From Acidobacteriota bacterium (lineage in GTDB: Bacteria; Acidobacteriota; Vicinamibacteria; Vicinamibacterales; SCN-69-37): a DNA stretch of 64,000 nucleotides. The notes under the pieces were generated by a model. The model did not search any database, was not told the DNA's origin, and was given only the letters and a program-made list of their open reading frames with translations. The stretch covers positions 1 to 64,000 of the forward strand of contig SYFT01000004.1 in the NCBI GenBank assembly GCA_005799825.1, in the 5' to 3' direction. Positions 10,771-20,184 of this stretch are shown piece after piece. The stretch's first letter is position 1; each line of letters starts with the position of its first letter. The position numbers and the translations under genes were made by a program.

Positions 10771-11220
10771 ATGAAGTCTTGGCGCCAATCGCAGATTCTC
10801 GAAATTGTGGACCAGGAGGCCGTGGCATCCCAGGAGGAACTGCGGCGTCATCTCGCGGGCAAGGGTATTGAGGCGACTCAGGCCACGATCTCTCGCGACC
10901 TGAAGGAACTGGAGTTGGTGAAGCGGGCCGGCGACGGGGCGTACGTGCGGCCCGGTATTGAGCGCAGTTCCCCAGCGACCGATGAGCAATTGCGACGCGC
11001 CGTGGCGACGCTTGTGCGCAATCTCGAGCGTGTCGGCAATCTGGTGGTGTTGCGCACCGACCCCGGGCAGGCTCAGCCGGTGGCGATCCTGATCGACAGG
11101 GCGCAACCGGCTGAGGTCGCCGGCACGATTGCCGGCGACGACACGATTCTCATCATCGGTCGAGGCGAAGACGCCGCGCGCGCGCTTGAAACACGGTGGA
11201 ACGGAGTGGTGAAAGGGTGA
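10771..11220 (+). CDS. argR: Arginine repressor
   Basis: 'QILEIVDQEAVASQEELRRHLAGKGIEATQATISRDLKELELVK' N-terminal wHTH; C-terminal 'TIAGDDTILIIGR'. Confidence 0.93.
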   Translation: MKSWRQSQILEIVDQEAVASQEELRRHLAGKGIEATQATISRDLKELELVKRAGDGAYVRPGIERSSPATDEQLRRAVATLVRNLERVGNLVVLRTDPGQAQPVAILIDRAQPAEVAGTIAGDDTILIIGRGEDAARALETRWNGVVKG

Positions 11221-12158
11221 CTCCGACTGGACATGTCATTCTGCTGGCCTACGCCGGCGATTTCGAGTCGTCGGTGGCAGTGGCGTGGCTCGAGGAGCAA
11301 TATCAGACGGATGTGGTGACGATGACCCTCGACTTTGGGCAAGGTAATGATCTGGCCGATGTGCGCGATCGCGCGCTGGCGCTCGGCGCCGTGCGTGCGC
11401 ACGTCCTTGATGTGCGCGAAGAGTTTGCCCGCACCGCCATGGCGCCGGCGCTGGCCTTGGGTGTGGGCGAACCACGGGTGGCTGCACTCGCGCGGCCGAT
11501 GGTGGCCAGGTATTTGGCGCAGGTCGCCGCGATTGAGGGCACGGCCCTCGTGGCCCATGGCAGTCATGTGCCTCAGTCGGACGCCGGAGGTCTCGATGCA
11601 CTGGTGGCGGCTGGCAGCGGTGAACTGCGCGTGATGGCGCCCTGCCGCGATTGGACGTTGGCTCCCCCGCAGGTGTTACCTTTCGCGAGAGCCAGGGGTG
11701 TGCCGTTGCCGTCCGCGGTGGATCATCTGAGCGCCGTGCGTAACCTGTGGGGCCGCGCGCTCACCGGCAACCTGCTGAGCGACCCTTGGGCCGAAGTGCC
11801 GCCAGCCGACTTCACGCTCACGCGCCCGGTCGCGGACTGGTCTGATACTCCGGCGATGCTCGATCTTGAGTTTGCAGACGGAGTGCCGGTGTCACTCAAT
11901 GGCGTGGTGATGCCTCTGATCGAACTGTTGCCCAGTCTGGAAACCATCGCGGGATCTCGCGGCCTTGGCCGGCTCGACTTTCCCGCCATCGCTGGCGTGC
12001 GCCCGAGAATCGTCGAAGAAGCGCCCGCGCCCGTCGTCCTGCACCAGGCGATGAAAGCGCTGTCAGCGGTGGTGCCTGCCATGTGGCCGGCGGTGCGCGG
12101 AACCGTGCGATTCAACTGTCATCTGGGCGAGTGCCATATCGAAGAGGTGTCCATCTGA
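11196..12158 (+). CDS. Argininosuccinate synthase-like protein with degenerate catalytic motifs
   Basis: 320 aa; 'VILLAYAGDFESSVAVAWLEEQY', 'LDFGQGNDLADVRDRALALGA', 'RNLWGRALTGNLLSDPWAEVP' align by eye with ArgG, but SGGLDTS and TGKGNDQVRFE are not conserved. Confidence 0.85.
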   Translation: MERSGERVTPTGHVILLAYAGDFESSVAVAWLEEQYQTDVVTMTLDFGQGNDLADVRDRALALGAVRAHVLDVREEFARTAMAPALALGVGEPRVAALARPMVARYLAQVAAIEGTALVAHGSHVPQSDAGGLDALVAAGSGELRVMAPCRDWTLAPPQVLPFARARGVPLPSAVDHLSAVRNLWGRALTGNLLSDPWAEVPPADFTLTRPVADWSDTPAMLDLEFADGVPVSLNGVVMPLIELLPSLETIAGSRGLGRLDFPAIAGVRPRIVEEAPAPVVLHQAMKALSAVVPAMWPAVRGTVRFNCHLGECHIEEVSI

Positions 12159-13552
12159 TGTCGAACCTATGGAGTGGCCGATTCGAGGGTGCGCCCAACG
12201 CCGAGGTCTTCGATTTTGGCAAGTCGCTGGGCGTGGACAAGCGGCTGATTGACGACGACCTGACCGGCAGCAGCGCATGGGCGCAGGCGCTGTCGAAAGC
12301 CGGCGTACTGACGGCGGCCGACACTGATGCGATTGTCTCGGGTTTGGAGGCCGTGCGCGCGGCGGTGCATGCCGACCCGACCCTGCTCGATCGCGCTGAT
12401 GACGAGGACGTGCATGCGTTCGTGGAGCGTGAACTGGTGGCCCGCATCGGGGACGCCGGCAAACGGCTGCATACCGGCCGCTCGCGCAACGAGCAGGTCT
12501 CAGTGGACTTCCGCCTGTACTTGCGGCGACGGATTCCCGCGCTGCAACGTGGCGTGGTGGCAGTGGTCGAAGCGATGGTCTCGCAGGCAGAATGGGCAGG
12601 GCAGGCGACCATGCCGTCGTACACGCACCTGCGCCGCGCCCAGCCTGTCCTTGTGGCGCATGTCTGGCTCTCGCATGCGGCGGCCCTTCGACGCGATTGG
12701 GACCGGCTCGAGACCGCCCGCCGCGAAGCGGACCTGATGCCGCTGGGGTCGGGCGCCATTGCCGGCACGAGCTATCCAATCGACACCGAGTTCCTGGCGC
12801 GGACACTCGGGTTTTCCAGGGTCACCCTGAACAGCATCGACACATCGGGCGATCGGGATTTTGTCGCGAGTTTTCTCTTCGCCTGCGCGATGTGCATGAC
12901 ACGACTGAGCCGGCTCGCCGAAGACGTCATTCTGTTCACGAGCGAAGAATTCGGCTTCTTCGAACTGGCCGACGAGGTGGCCACCGGTTCCAGTCTCATG
13001 CCGCAGAAGAAGAACCCCGACCCCATGGAACTGGTGCGCGGGAAAACCGGGCGCGCGATCGGGGTGCTGGCGGGCTGGTTGGCGACGATGAAAGGGCTGC
13101 CTCTTGGCTACAACAAGGACCTGCAGGAAGACAAGGCTCTGGCGTTCGGAGCCGAGGACGACCTGGCAGGTTGCCTGATGACCTGCTCTGCAGTGGTCCG
13201 CACCCTGACTCCACGCCCGGCTGTGATGCGGCAGGCGGCGTCCGGATTGCTCCTGGCGACCGAGGTGGCCGACTACCTTGTAGGCCGAGGCCTGCCGTTT
13301 CGGACGGCCCATGAAGTCTCCGGCCAGATCGTCCGAGACTTGTATGAGACGGGTCGCGATTTTTCGTCGCTCGACCTTCAAAACTGGCAGCAGTATCACC
13401 TGCTGTTTGAGGAGGGGGTGTTTCAGGCCATCACGCCCGAGGCGGCCGTCGCCGCCCGTCTGACCCCGCAATCGACCGGCCCGGGGCCCGTCGAGGCTGC
13501 CTTAAACGAGACAAGACGGTGGCTTACGGACTTTTCGTCGCCGCCTGGCTGA
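12158..13552 (+). CDS. argH: Argininosuccinate lyase
   Basis: 'LWSGRFEGAPNAEVFDFGKSLGVDKRLIDDDL', 'HTGRSRNEQVSVDFRLYLR', 'TGSSLMPQKKNPDPMELVRGK'; ATG overlaps the upstream TGA. Confidence 0.95.
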   Translation: MSNLWSGRFEGAPNAEVFDFGKSLGVDKRLIDDDLTGSSAWAQALSKAGVLTAADTDAIVSGLEAVRAAVHADPTLLDRADDEDVHAFVERELVARIGDAGKRLHTGRSRNEQVSVDFRLYLRRRIPALQRGVVAVVEAMVSQAEWAGQATMPSYTHLRRAQPVLVAHVWLSHAAALRRDWDRLETARREADLMPLGSGAIAGTSYPIDTEFLARTLGFSRVTLNSIDTSGDRDFVASFLFACAMCMTRLSRLAEDVILFTSEEFGFFELADEVATGSSLMPQKKNPDPMELVRGKTGRAIGVLAGWLATMKGLPLGYNKDLQEDKALAFGAEDDLAGCLMTCSAVVRTLTPRPAVMRQAASGLLLATEVADYLVGRGLPFRTAHEVSGQIVRDLYETGRDFSSLDLQNWQQYHLLFEEGVFQAITPEAAVAARLTPQSTGPGPVEAALNETRRWLTDFSSPPG

Positions 13553-13682
13553 CGTGCCCAGTCGAGCCGTTTTACCTCGTCCTTGAAATGTTTACGCCAG
13601 GTATTGCGCCACTCGGTAAAGTCGGCTCGAACTACTCCCGAGCCATTCCCGCTCCATCCAAAGGGCCGACGGGGTGCCTAAT

Positions 13683-13710
13683 CGCGGGTGCATTTGAAAT
13701 GGCACCCGCG
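13683..13710. repeat. Small palindromic hairpin CGCGGGTGCATTTGAAATGGCACCCGCG
   Basis: Self-complementary with one bulge; in the spacer after argH. Confidence 0.7.
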
Positions 13711-13798
13711 TGGCCGCTCTTGAGTCTCGAGGCAGCCATCAGCCACGTCAGCGATTCTCTGCGGTGTACCCCAGGACGAAAGTGGAATAATCGGCGGA

Positions 13799-14293
13799 AT
13801 GCTCCCTGATGGCTTCCATCGCCTCGATCCCCGCTTTGTGCACGTGCAGCAGATTACCGGGCTGATCACAGCTGGGGTGTTCTCGGCCGTCGCATTGCTG
13901 GCGCTCGGGTCGTTGGGATTGGCAGTTGGCGCGTCGTGGATGGTGGCCGGACTTGGCGCGGGCGCGTGGCTCGCCGGTTCGGGCCTGCTGGCCTGGTGGC
14001 TCTGGGTCTGGCCCCGCCGGGCGTACGCCCATGCGGCATACCGGCTCGATGCCGAGGGTCTGGAGATTCGGCGCGGCGTGATCTGGCGGCAGGTCATCAA
14101 CGTACCGCACACGCGCGTGCAGCATACCGACGTGTCGCAGGGGCCCATCGAACGCAGTCACGACCTCAGCACACTTATCGTCCATACCGCGGGCACCGAG
14201 CATGCCCAGGTGGCGCTGGCGGGATTGAGCCGGGAGGATGCGTTGGCGCTGCGCGACCAGTTGCTGCCGCGCGATGGACGCGATGCCGTCTAG
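13799..14293 (+). CDS. PH domain-containing membrane protein (YdbS-like)
   Basis: Two TM segments then 'AYRLDAEGLEIRRGVIWRQVINVPHTRVQHTDVSQGPIERSHDLSTLIVHTAGTEH', bacterial PH pattern. Confidence 0.85.
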   Translation: MLPDGFHRLDPRFVHVQQITGLITAGVFSAVALLALGSLGLAVGASWMVAGLGAGAWLAGSGLLAWWLWVWPRRAYAHAAYRLDAEGLEIRRGVIWRQVINVPHTRVQHTDVSQGPIERSHDLSTLIVHTAGTEHAQVALAGLSREDALALRDQLLPRDGRDAV

Positions 14294-15749
14294 CAGTTCC
14301 AATCAGCGGTTTCACCCCCTCACGGTGTTGTTTGCCCTCGGAGGTGAGCTGCGCAACTTCCTGCTGCCCGCGCTGTTCGCCACGATGACCGCCAGCCGCG
14401 GCAACAGCGTCGAGCGATTCCTGCTCGTGTTCCTGGTGCCCGGCACCATTGCGGCCGTGGCCCGCTACCTGTCTTCCACGTATCGCTACGACGCCACGGA
14501 GCTCGTCGTGCGCACGGGCATCATCTTCAAGAACGAACGACACATTCCCTACGCGCGCATCCAAAGTGTGGACGCGGTGCAGAACGTGCTGCACCGGTGG
14601 TTCGGCGTGGTGGACGTGAAGGTGCAGACCGGCACAGGCGGTGAAGCGGAGGCGACGCTGAGTGTGCTGCCGTTTGCCGCGCTTGATGAAATGCGGCAAC
14701 AGGTGTTCGAGGGCCGGCCCTCGGAGTCAGCTGCAGCGGCCGTCGAACCGAGTGCCGAAGGGGTCGAGCTCGCGCCGATGCCGCACGCCCGTGCGCCACG
14801 GACGCTCCTGCAATTGCCATCGCGAGAACTGGCCCTGGCCGGACTGTTGGACAACCGCGGGTGGGTGGTGATTGGCGCCGTGTGGGGCCTGCTCTTTGAG
14901 TCTGGCGTCTGGTACCGATTCAAAGGTTGGGATTCCACCCCGTGGCCGATGTTTGCATCCGTCCTGGTCGGCTTGTTCGTGATCGCACCCATTCTCTCGA
15001 TGGTGTGGGCCACGGTGCGGCTGCACGGATTTTTGGTGGCTCGGCGCAGTGGCGACCTGCGCATCGAATACGGGGCGCTGACGCGTGTGACGGCCACGAT
15101 TCCCCTGCGTCGTGTGCAGGCGATCAAGATCTTCAGGGGGCCCGGCCACCTCTGGGCCGGACGCGCATCGGTCAGAGTGGAAACGGCCGGCGGAAGTCCC
15201 TCAGGTAGATCAGCTACCGAACGTGAGTGGATCGCGCCGATTATCAAGATGGCCGACCTGCCGGCATTTGTGGCTGAGGTGCTGCCCGAGGCCGACCTGT
15301 CGGCGCTCGACTGGCAGCCGGTAGACCCCCGTGGATTCCGGCGCCGCCGCGACCTTGCCCTCATCTGGGCGGGCGTCATGGGCGGCGCGACCGCGCCATG
15401 GCTGGGTGGCCTCTGGGCGGCCGGCGTTGGCCTGCTGCTGGCTGTGTGGTGGGTGATGTCGGCGCGGCTCTACGTCAGGAGCCTCGGCTGGGCGCGGACC
15501 GATCGCGTGATGGCATTCAAGAGCGGCTGGATTCGCAGGGCGGTTACGATGGTGCCGCTCGACAAGATCCAGGCGGTCGATCTCGAAGAATCGCCGTTCG
15601 ACCGGCGCTGGTCGATGGCCTGCCTTCGCGTCGATACCGCCGGTGCCGGCGCGCACCGCATCGACATTCCGTACCTCTCTCGTCCCATTGCCGAAGACGC
15701 GCGCGTGGCGCTCGCGCGTGAGGCCGCCGCCACGACCTTCCGCTGGTGA
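14283..15749 (+). CDS. PH domain-containing membrane protein (YdbT-like)
   Basis: Repeated bPH units 'VVRTGIIFKNERHIPYARIQSVDAVQNVLHRWFGVVDVKVQT' and 'SGWIRRAVTMVPLDKIQAVDLEESPFDRR'. Confidence 0.85.
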   Translation: MPSSSSNQRFHPLTVLFALGGELRNFLLPALFATMTASRGNSVERFLLVFLVPGTIAAVARYLSSTYRYDATELVVRTGIIFKNERHIPYARIQSVDAVQNVLHRWFGVVDVKVQTGTGGEAEATLSVLPFAALDEMRQQVFEGRPSESAAAAVEPSAEGVELAPMPHARAPRTLLQLPSRELALAGLLDNRGWVVIGAVWGLLFESGVWYRFKGWDSTPWPMFASVLVGLFVIAPILSMVWATVRLHGFLVARRSGDLRIEYGALTRVTATIPLRRVQAIKIFRGPGHLWAGRASVRVETAGGSPSGRSATEREWIAPIIKMADLPAFVAEVLPEADLSALDWQPVDPRGFRRRRDLALIWAGVMGGATAPWLGGLWAAGVGLLLAVWWVMSARLYVRSLGWARTDRVMAFKSGWIRRAVTMVPLDKIQAVDLEESPFDRRWSMACLRVDTAGAGAHRIDIPYLSRPIAEDARVALAREAAATTFRW

Positions 15750-15767
15750 AGACTGCTACGATGCGAC

Positions 15768-17066
15768 ATGCCCCTTCGACTGCTTCTCGTGCTCGCCATG
15801 ACTGCCGCGCTGACGCAACCAGTCACACTTACTGCTGAAGAGCGCGCCTTGACCGCGTTCATCGATGGCGACAACGATCGCGCGCTGGCGCTGCTCGAGC
15901 GGGTCGTCAACATCAACAGCGGCACTATGAACTTCGCGGGCGTGCGCGCGGTCGGCGCCGCGTTCCGCCCGGAGTTCGACGCCCTCGGCTTTAAGACCGA
16001 ATGGGTCGATGGCACACCGTTCGGCCGCGCGGGTCACCTGGTGGCGGACCATCCGGGTCCAGGTCCGCGCATGCTGCTGATCGGCCATCTCGACACGGTG
16101 TTTGAGGCCGACAGTCCCTTCCAGAAGTTCGAACGCGTCAGCGCCATCGCCACCAAAGGGCCAGGCATCACCGACATGAAAGGCGGCAACGTCGTCATGC
16201 TCCAGGCGCTAAAGGCGCTGCAGTCGGTGGGCCTCCTGAAGTCCATGAACATCGTGGTCGTGATGACTGGGGATGAAGAGTCTGCAGGCCGGCCGCTCGC
16301 CACGTCGCGGGCGGCACTGGTCAAGGCGGCACAGGGCGCAGCCGTGGCGATCGGGTTTGAGGATGGTGACGGGAATCCGGCGACGGCCGTGATCGCTCGG
16401 CGGGGGACGACGAATTGGGAGTTGCGGGTGAAGGGGAAGCCCGCGCATTCGTCGCAAATCTTTAACACAGAGAATGGCTTCGGTGCGGTGTTTGAGGCCG
16501 CGCGCATCCTGAATGCGTTTCGCGAAAAGCTAGCCGGTCAGCCCCATCTGACCTTTAACCCCGGCGTGGTGCTCGGTGGCACGTCGGTGGAGTTTGACGC
16601 GCCGACGTCGAAAGGGACGGGCTTCGGCAAGGGCAACGTCATTGCCGAACACACCGTGGTAGCGGGAGATGTGCGTGCATTGTCGCTGGAGCAGTTCGCC
16701 GCTGCGAAGAAGATGATGCAGGACATCGTTGCTCAGTCGTTGCCGCAGACGAGCGCGACGCTGACATTTGATGATGGCTATCCGCCGCTGGCCCCAACGC
16801 CTGGCAATGAACGACTGCTGACGTTGTACAATCGCGCCAGTCTTGATGTGGGCGCGGGTGAGGTGGTGGCGGTTGATCCCGACAAAGCCGGCGCCGCCGA
16901 CGTGTCGTTTATCGCCGGACAGGCCCGGATGATTCTCGACGGTGTCGGGTTGATGGGAGCGGGCGGGCACACCGTCAACGAAACAGCCGACCTGCGTACG
17001 CTCCCGTCGATGACCAAACGTATGGCGGTACTGCTGGCGCGGTTGCAGCGCGACGGGGCGAAGTAG
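15768..17066 (+). CDS. M20 family metallopeptidase (glutamate carboxypeptidase-like)
   Basis: 'LLIGHLDTVFEADSPFQ', 'GPGITDMKGGNVVMLQALKAL', 'VVMTGDEESAGR'; signal-like N-terminus. Confidence 0.9.
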   Translation: MPLRLLLVLAMTAALTQPVTLTAEERALTAFIDGDNDRALALLERVVNINSGTMNFAGVRAVGAAFRPEFDALGFKTEWVDGTPFGRAGHLVADHPGPGPRMLLIGHLDTVFEADSPFQKFERVSAIATKGPGITDMKGGNVVMLQALKALQSVGLLKSMNIVVVMTGDEESAGRPLATSRAALVKAAQGAAVAIGFEDGDGNPATAVIARRGTTNWELRVKGKPAHSSQIFNTENGFGAVFEAARILNAFREKLAGQPHLTFNPGVVLGGTSVEFDAPTSKGTGFGKGNVIAEHTVVAGDVRALSLEQFAAAKKMMQDIVAQSLPQTSATLTFDDGYPPLAPTPGNERLLTLYNRASLDVGAGEVVAVDPDKAGAADVSFIAGQARMILDGVGLMGAGGHTVNETADLRTLPSMTKRMAVLLARLQRDGAK

Positions 17067-17578
17067 TGTCAGGCCTGTACGACATTGCGGTGACGCGGAT
17101 CGACGACACGGCCACGTCAATGTCGGAGTATCGGGGCAAGACGCTGATCGTGGTGAACGTGGCCAGCGAGTGCGGCTATACGCCGCAGTACGACGGTCTG
17201 GAATCGCTGTATCGCGAGTTCAAGGACCAGGGCCTGGTGGTGCTTGGGTTTCCCTGTGACGAATTCGGCGGCCAGGAGCCCAGCGGCAATGAGCAGATTC
17301 TGGATTTCTGCACGGCGACGTTTGGCGTGACATTTCCAATGTTCGCGAAGATCGGCATCAAGGGTGCCAACGGGCATCCGTTGTTCAAGTGGCTGGCCTC
17401 GCAGAAGGCAGGCATCCTTGGCATAGGCGCGATCAAGTGGAACTTCACCAAGTTTCTCGTCGATGGCGGCGGCAACGTGGTGAAGCGGTACGGATCGGTG
17501 AATACGCCCGCGCAGATCCGCAAGGACGTGGTGAAGCTGCTCGTGAACGATGAGACTGCTGCTCATACACCACGCTGA
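17066..17578 (+). CDS. Glutathione peroxidase (Cys type)
   Basis: 'LIVVNVASECGYTPQYDGLESLYREFKDQGLVVLGFPCDEFGGQEPSGNEQI', 'KWNFTKFLVDGGGNVVKRYGS'. Confidence 0.93.
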   Translation: MSGLYDIAVTRIDDTATSMSEYRGKTLIVVNVASECGYTPQYDGLESLYREFKDQGLVVLGFPCDEFGGQEPSGNEQILDFCTATFGVTFPMFAKIGIKGANGHPLFKWLASQKAGILGIGAIKWNFTKFLVDGGGNVVKRYGSVNTPAQIRKDVVKLLVNDETAAHTPR

Positions 17579-17984
17579 CGCCGTCGGGCCGGATGTCGAT
17601 CCGCAGCAGCCCCTGTCCACGCCTGGTTACGAACACGCTTTGCGGCTGGCGCTGACAGCAAAACAACACGGCGCAGCCCCGGCAGTGATCTGGCACAGCG
17701 GCAAGTTGCGCGCACGACAGACCGGAGAAGCGTTCCTTCGCAACTGTGCGCCGTTTGCCCAGTTCAAGATGGTGCGCGGACTCAGTCCTGATGATTCCCC
17801 CGGCATCATCCATACGGCGATTCAGCAGCAGTCGAGGGATCTGGCGCTTGTGGGCCATTGGCCGTCGTTACCTGCCCTTTTATGCCTGTTGTCACCCTCA
17901 AGTGCGCCCATGCCGCAGCACGGCGCCGTGGCTCTTTCCAGCGATGACCATGGTCTGACATGGTCGGAAATCTGGCGGAGCTGA
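17550..17984 (+). CDS. SixA-like histidine phosphatase superfamily protein
   Basis: 'LLLIHHADAVGPD' and 'LALVGHWPSLPALL'; the usual RH motif reads HH. Confidence 0.75.
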   Translation: MRLLLIHHADAVGPDVDPQQPLSTPGYEHALRLALTAKQHGAAPAVIWHSGKLRARQTGEAFLRNCAPFAQFKMVRGLSPDDSPGIIHTAIQQQSRDLALVGHWPSLPALLCLLSPSSAPMPQHGAVALSSDDHGLTWSEIWRS

Positions 17985-18075
17985 CCGACGCCAGTCCGCC
18001 GTTCACCCACGGGCCAGACCCCTCATCCAACATGGCCGTATGGGCGGGTGAAGATTATTTCACATAGTCAGAGGG

Positions 18076-18663
18076 ATGGCACTTGCGCTCCTGGTTTTCG
18101 CACTCGTCACATGCGGTATTGGCCTGGCTCACGCATTTGCACGAACAGTGGACGACATCGTGGCGAAAGACTACGCCACCAGGGGCGGTGCCGCGAAGTG
18201 GAAGTCGATTTAGACTCAAACAATGACCGGCACTGCGATAGGACAGGGTGCTGAGGCGGGCATCACGATCTACGGCAAGCGGCCGAAGGCTGACACCATG
18301 CAGGAGCAGTCTGACTTTGACAGGTCGCTGATCGAGTATCGCGCGAAGGGCCACACTGTTGAGTTGGTCGGCGCGGAAAGCGTTGGCGCAAAGAAGGCTC
18401 ATCACCTGAAGGTGAGCCGAAAAAGCATGCCGGCCCAGCACTTTTATCTCGATGTGGAGACCGATCTGGAATTCAAGGTCACCACCGAAGCCGGCCGTGG
18501 TCCTGCGACCGACGTGGAATTATCAGACTATCGCACCGTGGACGACGTGCCGGTGGCGCACATGATCCGCATCACGCAGAACGGTGTGGTGGTCGGCGAA
18601 CTCCGGATCGCCACGGTCGAGTTCAACGGGCTCCTCGCCGACGCGCTCTTTAAAGTGCGGTAG
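18076..18663 (+). pseudogene. Secreted hypothetical (outer-membrane lipoprotein carrier-like) gene with in-frame stop and probable internal deletion
   Basis: Same frame from ATG 18076 (signal-like 'MALALLVFALVTCGIGLAHAFA') through TAG at 18211-18213 to TAG at 18661-18663; downstream 'KGHTVELVGAESVGAKKAHHLKVSRKSMPAQHFYLDVET'. Confidence 0.75.
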
Positions 18664-18738
18664 AGCTGGAGCTCTCACTATGAATCTCCATGAAGATCCA
18701 TGAAGTGTCATGCTGTTCATAGTGAAAATCCTGGGGTG

Positions 18739-20184
18739 TCAGCGAAACGCGTCAAGGGCTTCGTGCAGTAGGTCCCAGGCGCGGCGGAGGTGACGTTCCT
18801 CGGTGCGCAGGTTGCCGACGGCGAGGCGAATCACGATCTGTCCGTTCAGTGATGTGTGCGAGAGGAAGACGTCGCCGGACTTGTTGACGCGCTCGATCAG
18901 CGCATGGTTGAGTACGTCAAGGTTCCCAGCATAGGCATGTGGCGCAGACCTGAAACACACGACCGAGAAGGGCACAGGTGCCACGCGTTCAAAGTCCGGA
19001 TGGGCATCGACCCACGCGGCGAACACCTGCGCCAGCCGGCAGTGCTCGCGCAGGCGGGCGCGCACACCCTCGGCGCCGAAGTAACGCAGGATGGCCCACA
19101 ACTTCAGCGCCCGGAACCTGCGCCCCAGTTGGATGCCGGTGTCCATCAGGTTCTTCACTGCGCCCGCTTCCGGCGTCTTGAGATATTCGGGCGTCAGCGA
19201 AAACGCCTGGCGGATCACGTCCATGCGCGGAGTGAACAGCACGCTCAGATCAAACGGCGTGAACAACCACTTGTGGGGGTTCACAACAATCGAGTCGGCC
19301 TGGTCCAAGCCAGCGCGCATCCACGCAAATTCAGGAACCATGGCCATGACACCGGCATACGCCGCGTCCACGTGCAACCACGCGCCCTCGCGCCTGGCAA
19401 TCGCCGCAGCGGCTGGCACGTCATCGACCGATGTGCTTGATGTGGTGCCGATGGTGGCGACGATCGCCATCGGCGTGATGCCGGCGGCTCGGTCTTCGGC
19501 AATCGCCGCCTCGAGCGCGTCGATGCGCATGCTGAACGCACTGTCTGCCGAGATGCGTCGGAGCGAATCGTGACCAAGGCCGAGGGCGATAACGGCTTTG
19601 TCCACCGACGAGTGCGCGTGTTCGGACGCATAGACGCGCATGCGGGGCAGGCTGCGGCCCGCTAGACCCTTGGTGCGCACATCAGGCACAGCCACTTCAC
19701 GTGCCGCCGCCAGTGCGTGCAGCGTGGAGATGGAAGCCGTATCGTAGATGACCCCTTCCATCTGATCGGGTAGATGCATCAGGCGCGCGAGCCACCGCAG
19801 TGTGACCTCTTCGAGTTCGGTGGCCGCCGGAGACGTGCGCCAGAGCATCGCCTGCTGGTTGAGGGCCGACGAGACCAGGTCCATCAGGACGCCGGGCGCG
19901 CTGCCAGTAATGGCGAAGTAGGCGAAGAACCCCGGGTGGTTCCAGTGTGTGGCCGCCGGCAGGATGATGCGATCGAGGTCTGCGATGACCTGCTCGAACG
20001 GTTCAGGCTGCTCGGGCGCGTGGTCGGGTAGGGCCTTTCGCACGTCGCCAGGTAACACCTGCGACAGGACCGCGTGCGTTTCGATCTGTTCGAAGTAATC
20101 GGCCGCCCATTCCACGAGCGTGTGCGCGTAGCGCCGAAAGTCGTCCGGCGGCATGTCACCGAACGGCGGCTGTGCGGGTGTCAT
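18739..20184 (-). CDS. Pyridoxal-dependent (aromatic-L-amino-acid type) decarboxylase
   Basis: 'GSAPGVLMDLVSSALNQQAMLWRTSPAATELE', 'WLHVDAAYAGVMAMVPEF', PLP-lysine 'IVVNPHKWLFTPFDLSVLF'. Confidence 0.92.
   Translation of the reverse strand: MTPAQPPFGDMPPDDFRRYAHTLVEWAADYFEQIETHAVLSQVLPGDVRKALPDHAPEQPEPFEQVIADLDRIILPAATHWNHPGFFAYFAITGSAPGVLMDLVSSALNQQAMLWRTSPAATELEEVTLRWLARLMHLPDQMEGVIYDTASISTLHALAAAREVAVPDVRTKGLAGRSLPRMRVYASEHAHSSVDKAVIALGLGHDSLRRISADSAFSMRIDALEAAIAEDRAAGITPMAIVATIGTTSSTSVDDVPAAAAIARREGAWLHVDAAYAGVMAMVPEFAWMRAGLDQADSIVVNPHKWLFTPFDLSVLFTPRMDVIRQAFSLTPEYLKTPEAGAVKNLMDTGIQLGRRFRALKLWAILRYFGAEGVRARLREHCRLAQVFAAWVDAHPDFERVAPVPFSVVCFRSAPHAYAGNLDVLNHALIERVNKSGDVFLSHTSLNGQIVIRLAVGNLRTEERHLRRAWDLLHEALDAFR

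Noticed and set aside
12500-13471. 323-aa minus ORF opposite argH
   Set aside because: Antisense artefact; argH motifs are intact on the plus strand.
13519-13809. 96-aa plus ORF downstream of argH
   Set aside because: Spans a palindromic hairpin and spacer, no recognisable domain; probably noncoding.
17550-17984. SixA-like gene as a clear pseudoenzyme because RH is HH
   Set aside because: Only one residue differs and alignment by eye around 'LLLIHHADA' is uncertain; noted in the feature but not enough for a finding.
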